Shown piece by piece: positions 1-8,993 of a DNA stretch of 64,000 nt. The DNA lies in the NCBI GenBank assembly GCA_033439255.1, contig CM065881.1, positions 1,798,001-1,862,000 on the forward strand, given 5' to 3'. Numbering within the stretch: position 1 is the stretch's first letter; the number at the start of each line of letters is the position of its first letter. The notes below the pieces were generated by a model. That model was not told the DNA's origin. It did no database searches and saw nothing but the letters and a program-made list of their open reading frames with translations. This stretch comes from Hericium rajendrae. Lineage: Eukaryota > Basidiomycota > Agaricomycetes > Russulales > Hericiaceae. A program made the position numbers and the translations under genes.

Positions 1-2786
1 CCTAGTGGCCGTTGGTGGAGGAAGTCGTTGCCGCCGCGGTACGCTGGCTGCATGGAAGTGTACCAAGCGACAGTTGTATCCCCATACACATTGATATCTT
101 TGATCAGGGGATGCTCATCGAAAGTGTGGTGATTCTTCATCCACCACTTCATCACAGTTGGACGGAGCTTGGTCGGGAGTTTCTAAATTAACCTGTCAGC
201 TATTGTACTTAATATAACAAAAAAGAAAAGGTAACTTACGCCTTCCTCCTTGTATCCCGAGGCAACCTCATGGCCCACCCACTCGGCAATAAATGTCTGC
301 CACCTGGCCGACGAGTTGATGGCCCACAACCAATCAAGACCCTTCTTCATCCAACCAGGGTGCTTCTCCGATACCAAAGCCTCGAATGCAACCGGCGCGT
401 GCAAGGATGGTGATGCAGAGGACGACAAACTTGCCACTAACGTCGAGGCACCACCCTCTGCCAGATGTGGGGTTGGCGTTGGCGGCGTCATATGGTTGCC
501 CGTTGTAGTCACATCAGGAAGGTTGACAACTTTCTGATTGACCTGACAATTTCTAACCCTACTGACAGCTTCTGATTGACCTGATCCACCTGAAAGCAAT
601 CTTGAGAAGCAAATATCTGATCAGACTTTTACATTCAAGAAAAGACATTTATTGTCAGATATATAAGTTTTTAATCTCTAACTAATAGATATATCAAAAT
701 CTTTGATATCTGAAATTTTTGAAAATCTGAGAGTGTCTGATTTCAAATCTGAAGGTCAAATATCAGTCAGATGGATCAGACAGTGTCAGACACCATCAGA
801 TGCTCTCAGACAGTTGCAGATAATTTTCAGATATTTGACCTCCAGATTTGAAAAAAATCTCAGATCAGACACTCTCAGATTTAGAAAATTTCAGATATCA
901 GAAATTTTGTTATATCTATTAGTTAGAGATTACAAACTTATATATCTGACAATAAATGTCTTTACTTAAATGTAAAAGTTTGATCAGATATTTGCCTGTT
1001 AAGATTGCTTTCAGGTGGATCAGGTCAATCAGGAGCTGTCAGTAGGGTTAGAAATTATCAGGTCAATCAGAAAGTTGTCAACCTTCCTGATGCACCATGG
1101 CTGTTGGGGTTGTAGGTACCTCAGGCGATGCAGGATTGGGAGTCGTTGGCACCGAGGAAACTATGGTGGTCAGGGTATCGAAGAAAGAAGTCACCGAGGC
1201 AACAGAGATAGGACTCATGTTGGCTGGCGGAAGGGTACCCATCGTAGACAGAGGTGTCTGCGAGGTGAATAACGTAGACGAAGTGGCCGCAGAAACAGAG
1301 AGGGCAGGCACACACGCCAATGAGAGCGCCGTGAGCGATGTCGATAGAGGAGTGCCAGAGGAACCATGTGTCATAGTTGCTGATGGGACAGGTGAGGGGG
1401 CAGAGGCCCTGGACAGATGTGAATTAAGATGTGCAGATGTAGAAACAGCTGGCGAAGCCAACGACTGAGAGTCGATTTCCATTGGTGATGGAGAAACAGG
1501 TCCAGTTGGCGAGGGGACAGGCATCAGAGGCACAATTGGTGAGGACATTGGAGGCAGGGGAGCAACAGTAGATGAACAGCTGACGTTGGGCGTTGACGCC
1601 TCACTCGACAGATAAGAGGTGCAGCTACTATCGGGCAAGTCATCGCTGGTGACCGACGACGAACTACCCAACCCATCGGAGCCATCATCTGAACCAAATG
1701 CTACTCGAGCACACATCTCCGGGGCTAACAAAAAGGAGTCAGATGATGATAAAAAAGGGCCTTACAACAAAGGATACCTACAGTAACATCCACCAATGAA
1801 TTTCATGAACTCCGCCTCGACAGACTCTTGAAAGTTGGTCATGGACTCATCCCACTGTTGTTGGGTGGCAATGAGCTGTCCATTATGGACACTATATAGA
1901 ATCATCAATAAGGACTGACGATGAGATGACTGTGGTATACTTACATGAAGGCCGTAATCTGGCCGCCGAGCTTGGGGTTAGGACCGCCGACGAGAAACGT
2001 CCCCTTCCAACCGGTGTGGTGGTCGACAGATTGAAGCGCTTTCAGCAGAGTGTCTGGGAGTTTGTCGATCGCACTGCGAGTCGACACGTGTCAGTAAGGG
2101 ACAACAACGATGAAAAGAAACTGCCAAGTACGCCTGCAGCAACTCTTTGTGAGCTTGATCGACATCGTTGGAAAGCATCGGCGGGAGGCTGTAGTTGACA
2201 CGGAACTTCTCAACGGTATCGCGAACATCGAGGGGCTCTTCGTCATACATCGACTTTGCAACTTTCTTGTTGAAGGAGACGGGGAAGAAAGTGGTGGGGA
2301 CGGGAACAAGCCTGTTCCAGCGCCTATCACGCTCATCTCGGATCTTGTCGGCCCAGAACATCTTCATGTAAGCCTCGAGGGTCTGGAGCTGACACGTCGC
2401 CTTGGTCGATAAATCGATCAATCCTCGCTGATTGGTTCCGGTCGTCGACGACCGACAGTGGTTCCCAAACCAGTTGTAGACCTGCTGTCAGTTGACAATC
2501 AAGAAGTCAGACACGAGAATGGTAAGTAAGACCCAACACAATCACTCACTTCACGTCTGGCCTGTCGCACGGTCGCACACGCCACGTTGATGTCACCGTT
2601 CGCAAGGGCCAATGCATCGGCTTTGGGCTCGGGGAGTGGAAAGGCCGCAAAGTATTCAGTGTAGAGGCGGTCCCACCAGGCACGCTTGGCCGCCCAGTTC
2701 TCGATGGCATGAGCTTCGTTGTAGGCAGGAAGTTTGTTGGTCAGCCAAGTGGCCTCCGGGGGCTCAGCCCAACCCTTGCAACCCAT
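1..2786 (-). CDS. Ser/Pro-rich basidiomycete hypothetical protein, partial and split by a MITE
   Basis: A leftward multi-exon gene starting at the ATG at 2784-2786 and running off the left edge. The first exon (MGCKGWAEPPEATWLTNKLP) ends near 2552, where a GTGAGT donor opens an intron that closes near 2488; the next exon reads VYNWFGNHCRSS and continues to about 1978. A Ser/Pro-rich low-complexity stretch follows (1093-1731), then the segment around 250-510, then a 57-bp intron at 183-239 (GTAAG to TAG). The terminal block (WWMKNHHTF, VAWYTSMQPA) is incomplete. I recognise this as a recurrent agaricomycete hypothetical family of unknown function and assign no role. MITE1 (512-1092) sits in the coding sequence; the frames on its two sides agree once the insert and one target duplication are left out, so the gene was open there before insertion. 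With the insert it stops four codons into the element. Confidence 0.6.
512..1092. mobile_element. MITE1, 581-bp foldback copy
   Basis: Begins CATCAGGAAGGTTGACAACT and ends with its inverted complement. It is flanked by the dinucleotide CA on both sides (510-511 and 1093-1094), read as a 2-bp target duplication. Almost the whole element is a long imperfect inverted repeat of about 270 bp per arm, rich in TCTGA/TCAGA. The 581-bp copy at 48123 is the same element in the opposite orientation. The terminal pattern matches the Plavaka element at 34747-43621, so it is probably a non-autonomous Plavaka derivative (inference). Confidence 0.9.
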
Positions 2787-3157
2787 GATGAGGAAGATGA
2801 AGTAAACCTCAACGAGGCCATGAGCAGAAAGGAAGGAACGTCACGGTGGACAGCATGAAGGTGGGAAGAACAGGACACGTATTTATGTCGGTGAGTCTCT
2901 TACCTAAAACGTAGGCACGCACTAACCACATCCCTATCGCTAAACACCAAACACCCACGGGCAAGCACCCAATAATTCATGGAAGACACACCATCACACG
3001 TGGTTCGCTTCACCATCCCCCCTACCCAACTTACAGGCCGATCCTATCCACAGTGCATTTGCGACAGCATTTTTGCCCACGATTTGAGCAGACGGTGAGT
3101 TTCGTCTTGTGATCGTTTATACTGGCCTACTTATCTGCAAATCCAGCAGATCGACAA
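2787..3157. other. Divergent intergenic region
   Basis: About 370 bp between the leftward hypothetical gene and the rightward Cauli_VI-type gene. It should contain both promoters. I see no clear TATA box, repeat or small gene. Confidence 0.4.
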
Positions 3158-4138
3158 ATGGCATCGTCCCCAGACCCCCCCGACCGTCCCCCCGCATACA
3201 ATGCCAATGACGATCTTCTCAATATTGGATTTATCGAACTCGTTGACTCGTCCGATGAAGAGAATAGCCCCAATGGTCTTCCTACTCCAGTTACTGGGCC
3301 CTCGGATGGTGAATCATTCCGGCACACATATCACTCGATCCCTGCTTCGAGTGCCGTACCTCAGACACCTCCTAGACCATCTCAACACCAGCGAGCAGCA
3401 GAGACACTGCAAAGTGCACCGCCGGGGCAACACCCACGCCCTTATCGTGTTCATCGGCATCCTCATGTCGACTCCGTGACGGACAGACACACTCGTGCTT
3501 CTACCCCCTCGTCTACCCCAATTTGACCAGCCAGTCCCCGCTGCAGTGAGCATCGAACACTCAGCACGCGCCCATCGCCCATTGTACATCCCTCGCCCAG
3601 CGTACATCCCTCGCTTAGTGCCCATCCCTCGCTCAGCGCCCGTTCCTTGCCCAGCGCCCGTTCCTCACCTGGTGCGTGTCCAGCACCTCGTAATGCAACG
3701 TACGGAGCTGTTCCCACACCACCACCCACATATTGCAGCCACCAGTCGACGTCGCAAGGTTCTCGCACCAGGTCAAATACGACGTACATGGGAACAAGCG
3801 CAAGCAGCGACGCCTGCTCTACTGCGGATACTAGTCATGGCTGGACGACAACGGATGCCGATACACTAGACAATGATGGACGACATCTGATTTTCTATGA
3901 CGAGCGGCCTGATCAAAGGTGGTTTTATGTTGTTACAAAGGGCCATCGAATCGGCATCTGGCCGACTTGGTGAGCTATACCATATCTATCAAAATTGACC
4001 ATACTGACCAAGCGAACTAGGTTGGATATGTCACACTTCGTTCTTCGGGTGCCTGGAGCAGCATACAAGATGTACAAGATGAGAGCGGAGGCATTGGATG
4101 CGTGGTATGCGGCGGCCGCAATGAATGGAATTAGTGTT
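3158..4138 (+). pseudogene. Protein with RNase H1 N-terminal-like (Cauli_VI) domain, 3' end replaced by a MITE
   Basis: The ATG at 3158 opens MASSPDPPDRPPAYN, a Pro/Ser-rich leader, followed by a low-complexity tract with repeated HPSLSA-type units around 3580-3670. One frame is used throughout, broken only by an in-frame TGA at 3524-3526, which is either a nonsense change or inside an unrecognised intron. The domain starts near 3919 (WFYVVTKGHRIGIWPTW), is split by a 51-bp GT-AG intron (3970-4020), and continues as VPGAAYKMYKMRAEALDAW. The YVV-x-G-x(2)-G-I-W pattern followed by V-x-G-x(2)-YK-x(6)-EA is typical of the RNase H1 N-terminal/viroplasmin fold, which binds nucleic-acid hybrids in other proteins. 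MITE1 at 4139 truncates the gene and adds HQEG and a stop. Confidence 0.6.
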
Positions 4139-4339
4139 CATCAGGAAGGTTGACAACTTTCTGCTAGACCTGCGAGCAATCTGAGAGCATCTGAGAGCAT
4201 CTGATTGACCTGCAAATTTTCTGATCTTATCTGAGAGTGTCTGATTGACAAGATCAGAAAATCTGCAGGTCAATCAGATGCTCTCAGATGCTCTCAGATT
4301 GCTCGCAGGTCTAGCAGAAAGTTGTCAACCTTCCTGATG
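4139..4339. mobile_element. MITE1, 201-bp short copy
   Basis: Perfect CATCAGGAAGG / CCTTCCTGATG ends with TT duplicated on both flanks (4137-4138 and 4340-4341). The interior is a short palindrome with repeated CTGAGAGCATCTGA units. Probably an internal-deletion derivative of the 581-bp form. Confidence 0.88.
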
Positions 4340-4995
4340 TTATACGTCCCTAGTCCTTAGTACATACCTTGCAAATTGTCATTCAAATACATGCTATCTA
4401 TATGTTCTATGTGATATGCCTCTATGCTACATATTTGTGCTTAGTGTAGCGAAATACGCACATGCCAATAGCCTGAAGACACCGCGGTTCATTCCTGAAG
4501 GTAGCTGGGGTTAGGTTGGGTTAACAAGCTCGCAATAAGCCTCATTGCTTATGCTCTCGTGATCGGTCGAGGATACTGGTGTCTGACATGGTCTTTTGAG
4601 GTCAATCGTTACCTGAAATTCAGTATTGACAGAACAATGAGATAGTATGTGGCACACCTTGCATGGCAGATCGTCTAGAGCAATGGTGCGGGCGTGACTA
4701 GCCTAAGGTCCCAGTGCAACTTGCGCGTCATTAGCTTGCTTAGTACGGTCCGTTGTAAGTATTTCTCGATTTTCGCCTCATCTCGCCGATCAATTCTGAA
4801 CAAAAAAAGACACAGACAATGATTACATTCTTATGATAGCCTTTAGAAACTCTAGACATATATATCTATTCGACATACACTGTTCTAATGCTATGGATTG
4901 CATCTCGTGTATTTCGAGTGCATGACTGTGTCACAGAGTCACATCAGAATGAACACGCCAGCTCATGCCACCTGCCTCTCGTCTGCCCCTCCATC
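4340..4995. other. Intergenic stretch upstream of the KDZ gene
   Basis: About 650 bp with no convincing coding sequence or known repeat. It would contain the end of the disrupted Cauli_VI-type gene and the KDZ promoter. Nothing else is recognised. Confidence 0.4.
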
Positions 4996-6570
4996 ATGTC
5001 CCAGTGGCACAAGAAACCTCGTCTTCTCGTTGCTACTCCTTTCTTATCTTCGTCTTCCCAGTCTCTCCCTACACCTTCCCCTTCAGTTTCTGCAGCTCCC
5101 ATTTTTTCTGTCACCAATAACAACTGGAATGCTATCACTGCTCGTGCCAGCTCCATCACCATTCGACGACTAGCGAGCAGACGGTGCAGCCAGCAATCAA
5201 ATACGAGTATTATCACCCTAGCATCAAGTGCCTCTCTTCCGAATATCGCAGCTCGGACGGATCGTGTTGTTTCTGAGGTCGAGCATGTGGATACCGGTAC
5301 ATCTTTGTTGGAGGAGGTCAGTCCCACAGCACAACGGGACGTCAGTTCAATACCACGCCAGGAGACTGATTCGACACCGCACGACTCCAATGCCCTTAAA
5401 GATCCCAGCCACAATGCGAACTCGGTACGTTTTAAAATTTCTCGTTACTTCTAGATGCTAATGCATGCATATAGCAAAAGCTTCTCATGTGGCTTCCGTT
5501 CCATGACCAGTACCTCGATGAGCTACTCCGCCGCGACGGTCTAGGATCCAAAGCCATGCCGGGTATCTGTGGGTCGTGTAAGGAAGGCGATGCCAAATAC
5601 TGTTGTCTGGACTGTACCATGCCCGGTAGCATGTGTGCTGGCTGCATTGTGAACGACCACCAGCGGAACCCGTTGCATCAAATTGAGGTATGTACGTCAT
5701 TGTGATTGAATGGGGCCGAGCTAATGACACCTGTCTTCAGGGCTGAAATGGCATGTTTTTTGACAGAGTTTGGCTCAGCGAACTTGGTCTGCTTGTAGAA
5801 CTTGGTCATGCTGGCTCCAGCTGCCCTTCGCCTTCCCCCACCTCTCATCAGCTACTTGTCATGCACGTAAATGGGTTCCACGTCATCTCCTGCAAGTTCT
5901 GTCCTTGTTTTGAAGACTCGAGCGGTGTCCAACCATTTGTCCAGCTTCTTCGCACCAGCTGGTACCCAGCGACGACGTTGAGCCCATCCACTGCTTTTAC
6001 TTTTGATGTTCTAGACCTCTATCATGAAATGACGCTCCAGGGCAAACTCAATATCTACGACTTCTATATCGGCCTTGAGCATCTAACGGACAATACTAGC
6101 CTCAATAAGCCTGGTGTAAGTATATGTGCTTATATCTGTTGTCGAAGGATACTGACCCTCACGTAGTCATGCTATAAACAGTTTGCTATTGCTGTGCGAG
6201 AATGGCACCATCTCCTTATGCTCAAGCACGCCAGACGTGGCCATGACCCGGCGGGCATGGTAGCAACCGTGCCTGGTTCTCTCGTAGTCGAATGTCTAGC
6301 ATGCATGCGCCCAGGTCACAATCTTCCCAACAATTGGAAGGATGCATCTGAAGACAAACAGTATGTCATTTCTTTTCTAATTTGGGATGATGGCAGTAAT
6401 TGCTTCGCAGGTGGTTATACCAGGATATGGTGTCGCTTGATGCGAACTTCAAAATGAAATTAAAAGACCACGGGCTCCAGGATATCGAACTGGCACCTGG
6501 TTGGACTTTTTTCGTGGAAGAAACAGCATATCAGAAAGTGCTCGCCTCGCATGTTGAACTATTGGAGGCA
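4996..6570 (+). pseudogene. KDZ transposase with CxC2 cysteine cluster, truncated
   Basis: Start ATG at 4996 (MSQWHKKPRL). Five exons with GT-AG introns: 4996-5424, 5475-5687, 5741-6115, 6167-6360 and 6411-6570. Exon 2 carries a Cys/His cluster (CGSCKEGDAKYCCLDC then CAGC, H, H) matching the CxC2 module found on KDZ (Kyakuja-Dileera-Zisupton) transposases. Exons 3-5 carry family hallmarks: NGMFFDRVWL, FDVLDLYHEMTLQGK, VECLACMRPGHNLP and SLDANFKMK, the last holding the first catalytic Asp of the RNase H-like core. An in-frame TGA at 5744-5746 lies where the family usually has Trp, a G-to-A type change. MITE1 at 6571 cuts the protein just after YQKVLASHVELLEA, so most of the catalytic domain is absent. 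The function would be DNA transposition in the nucleus; this copy is dead. Confidence 0.85.
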
Positions 6571-6860
6571 CATCAGGAAGGTTGACAACTTTCTGCTAGA
6601 CCTGAGAGCAATCTGAGAGTGTCTGACAACATCTGATTGACCTGTGGCAAGTAAAATCAGATGGATCAGACAGTGTCAGACACCTTCAGGTGCTCGCAGG
6701 TCTGGCAGACAATTTTCAGACATTTGACCTCCAGACTACTAGCAGTTTGTGTTCAGATCAGCTATCTGCAATCAGAATTGCTTTCTGCAATCAGAAATGC
6801 TTTCTGATTGCAGATTCATTCTTTTTTTCAGACATTTCAGAAATTTTATTCTGGTCAGAT
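6571..6860. mobile_element. MITE1, truncated copy
   Basis: Starts CATCAGGAAGGTTGACAACT, preceded by CA (6569-6570). The right end is missing because a Helitron-type element begins at 6861 after the T at 6860. The interior has the usual TCTGA/TCAGA density. Confidence 0.8.
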
Positions 6861-6929
6861 TACGATTCCTTAGAATCGTTTACTCTATACCGGCTTTTCC
6901 TATCGAAAATGACACCAAAACAATGACCA

Positions 6930-7008
6930 TCCCCATTTGGCAGTTGGCTTATATAATCACAAGTCAACAATCTGACGAGTTTGCAGGTTCAATTCCAGTT
7001 CAACCTTG
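6930..7008 (+). promoter_or_regulatory. tRNA-like module with box B in a Helitron head
   Basis: A TTGGCAGTTGGCTTA stretch resembling a Pol III box A is followed about 45 bp later by GGTTCAATTCC (6986-6996), a good box B, within a tail resembling the T-arm of a tRNA. The same module recurs about 70-130 bp inside every family A head in the window. Whether it is transcribed is unknown. Confidence 0.5.
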
Positions 7009-7844
7009 AATTCTTTTCTTTCATTTTACAATCAACATATCTCACTGTTACTGTTCACAATCATTATATAGAACATTTATATCTCATTATGATTTCTTGG
7101 AATCATTTACTCTAACTAATTTCTCATATAAAGTGAGGTTATAAGTTTGATTCTGCCAATTGCCATTCTTATAATTTTGGATATTTCTTAGAGATGTTCA
7201 GTCTTTCAAATCTAACTAAATCATTGTTAGACTATATGCATATTTAAATCAATGCTAGTCATATTAGGACCAGAAGTTCTCAGTATGAAAAAGTGCAAAC
7301 TTGTTACAAGATAGTGAATAAATGTACTTCATAGTAAAGTCTGTATCTTTTTATTGATGTAAGTGAGTGTGATATATGGTAATATAATGAGAGCAAATTT
7401 TACCTCCTCAGAACATCTGTTTTCATAACAATAGGTCCAGAAATGACTGAGATATGAGCAAATCACTTCAAAAGATATCCTTGAGAAGGAGATCATAGTG
7501 ATTGCATTGTAGTGGAGCAATGAGTGGTGCTATTTACACGCTAAAGATACCGTTGGAAAGGTCTGATTTGCACCTTTCCAACGGCATATTATACAAGACG
7601 ATCGGATAAGTATTGAGAAAACGCGGTAGCGATTACTGAAGGGTTGGTATTAGAGGTAGGGGCAAACTTGTTGAGGCCATATCTTTTTATCGACTCATCC
7701 AATTGTAGTGTACCTAGTGTTGTTGAAAAGGTATAATGGAGATCTTTCTGACGCAATCAAGGGACCGATGATATCTCCAGTACTTAAGGAGGTACACTCG
7801 AATTATCACAAAACCTCTTATTTGCCTATTTTCAAGGTCTTACA

Positions 7845-7934
7845 TAATCTGCAGCACGGGCAAAATGACATACTCCCGTCCCATGACATCATGAGGGGGA
7901 CGGGAGTACGTCATTTTGCCCGTGCTGCGGATTA
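7845..7934. repeat. Long hairpin 1 of family B Helitrons
   Basis: Inverted repeat with arms of about 36 bp (TAATCTGCAGCACGGGC... and its complement) around a short loop containing ATGACATCATG. The same 90-bp hairpin occurs at 22958-23047, 54511-54600 and 58006-58095, always in family B, and a diverged copy lies at 51768-51849 outside any recognised Helitron. Confidence 0.85.
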
Positions 7935-8252
7935 CATAAGCAATTTATAAGCAGGAAAAAATCGAAAAAATCATTCAAGTCTAGGGGCAAATCATCAAAT
8001 CATCTGAGAATAGGCACATACTGAGTAGTATAAAAAATCAGTAAAAATCGTGTTAATATGGCCATTGATAGTACTATTTAGAAACACTTGAGTTTATGTT
8101 TATAGCTAGAGAATTGACAGAGATATAGCCAAATTACTGATTCAGACCCCTAGAAGGCAAAAATAAAATCAATCTAGACAACATACAACAGTTGACAGAC
8201 CTTCAAAGGCCACACTTATGTACTTCATAAATGTAAACACAATTAATGAGAA

Positions 8253-8298
8253 GTCACGTGCAACAGCGAGCCTGACCGAGCTCGCTGTTGCACGTGAC
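8253..8298. repeat. Hairpin 2 of family B Helitrons
   Basis: Perfect inverted repeat GTCACGTGCAACAGCGAG against CTCGCTGTTGCACGTGAC with a 10-nt spacer. It is repeated near 23369, 54919 and 58414 in the other family B copies with single-base changes. The arms contain the CACGTG E-box palindrome. Confidence 0.85.
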
Positions 8299-8460
8299 CA
8301 TTATTTTGTCATTAGTTCAACTCTTGCTGGTAGCAAAGTTTAAAAATAAGAGATAAGTGTAAAACAATATACTTTGAAGATGGAGATCTTTGCAGTATGA
8401 CAATACTAGTATATTCAATTCTCTGTTATCTTATTAATTCTGTGAGCATAACACTACAAA

Positions 8461-8861
8461 CATCAGGAACCTCCAAAACTTTCTGATGGATCCTGCAGAG
8501 TCTGATCAACTGCAAGATCTGATTCAGCTGCAGGCTCTAATTAGAGGACAATTTTTGATCAGAGATTTTATATTTTGAAGTCAATAACTATTGGCAGATA
8601 TAGTAGTCATCCAACTCTAATCATTGGATGCAACAAAGTTTTCAATATCTAAAATTTATATGAATCTGATCAGTTCTGATCAGTCTGCAAGCATTCTGCA
8701 TTGATACTTTTTTGAATCTTGAGGTCAAATATTCTGCAGCTAGCTGAGAGTAGCTGATGCTGTCTGAGAGTGTCTGATGTGTCTGATGCAACTGCTGCAG
8801 GTCATGCAGACACTGTCAGATGCCTCGCAGGTCAAACAGAAAGTTTTGAAGGTTCCTGATG
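8461..8861. mobile_element. MITE2, 401-bp copy nested in a Helitron
   Basis: Ends CATCAGGAACCTCCAAAACT and AGTTTTGAAGGTTCCTGATG. AA is duplicated on both flanks (8459-8460 and 8862-8863). The empty site ACTACAAAGTTAG is preserved in the MITE-free family B copies (near 58613), which proves the borders. Confidence 0.92.
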
Positions 8862-8993
8862 AAGTTAGAACAATTTAAAAGGAATCGTATTGCCATGCAG
8901 AGCATCGGCCCTTTTCCCCCAAGTATACTTGGGAGGAGAGGGCCGATGCTTTGCATGGCAAGACGATTCCTTTTTTATTTATTTATTTAGTCA

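Larger units (their letters stand above)
6861..8923 (+). mobile_element. Non-autonomous Helitron (family B) with a family A head and a nested MITE2
   Basis: The 5' end is TACGATTCC, with hairpin ACGATTC-CTTA-GAATCGT, preceded by T. The 3' end reads AAGGAATCGT, then a bulged stem (GCCATGC-AGA-GCATCGGC), then CCCCCAAG followed by T. A family A 5' head occupies about 6861-7087. A diverged family B head (TATGATTTCTTGG) starts at 7088 and runs to the 3' end. The nested MITE2 is at 8461-8861. A nearly identical copy with the same nested MITE2 is at 53527-55588. No coding capacity is evident; movement would depend on a Helitron RepHel protein. Confidence 0.8.

Noticed and set aside
1097-1468. Plus-strand 123-codon open frame
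   Set aside because: Antisense to the Ser/Pro-rich hypothetical gene, whose frame is supported by continuity across the MITE insertion.
6930-7008. Genuine tRNA gene
   Set aside because: Box A and B spacing is roughly right but stems are poor, and the sequence recurs in several mobile element heads. Treated as a tRNA-derived module.
7708-7950. 80-codon open frames repeated in each family B Helitron
   Set aside because: The frame runs across both arms of hairpin 1 and is kept because the hairpin DNA is kept. No start context or domain.
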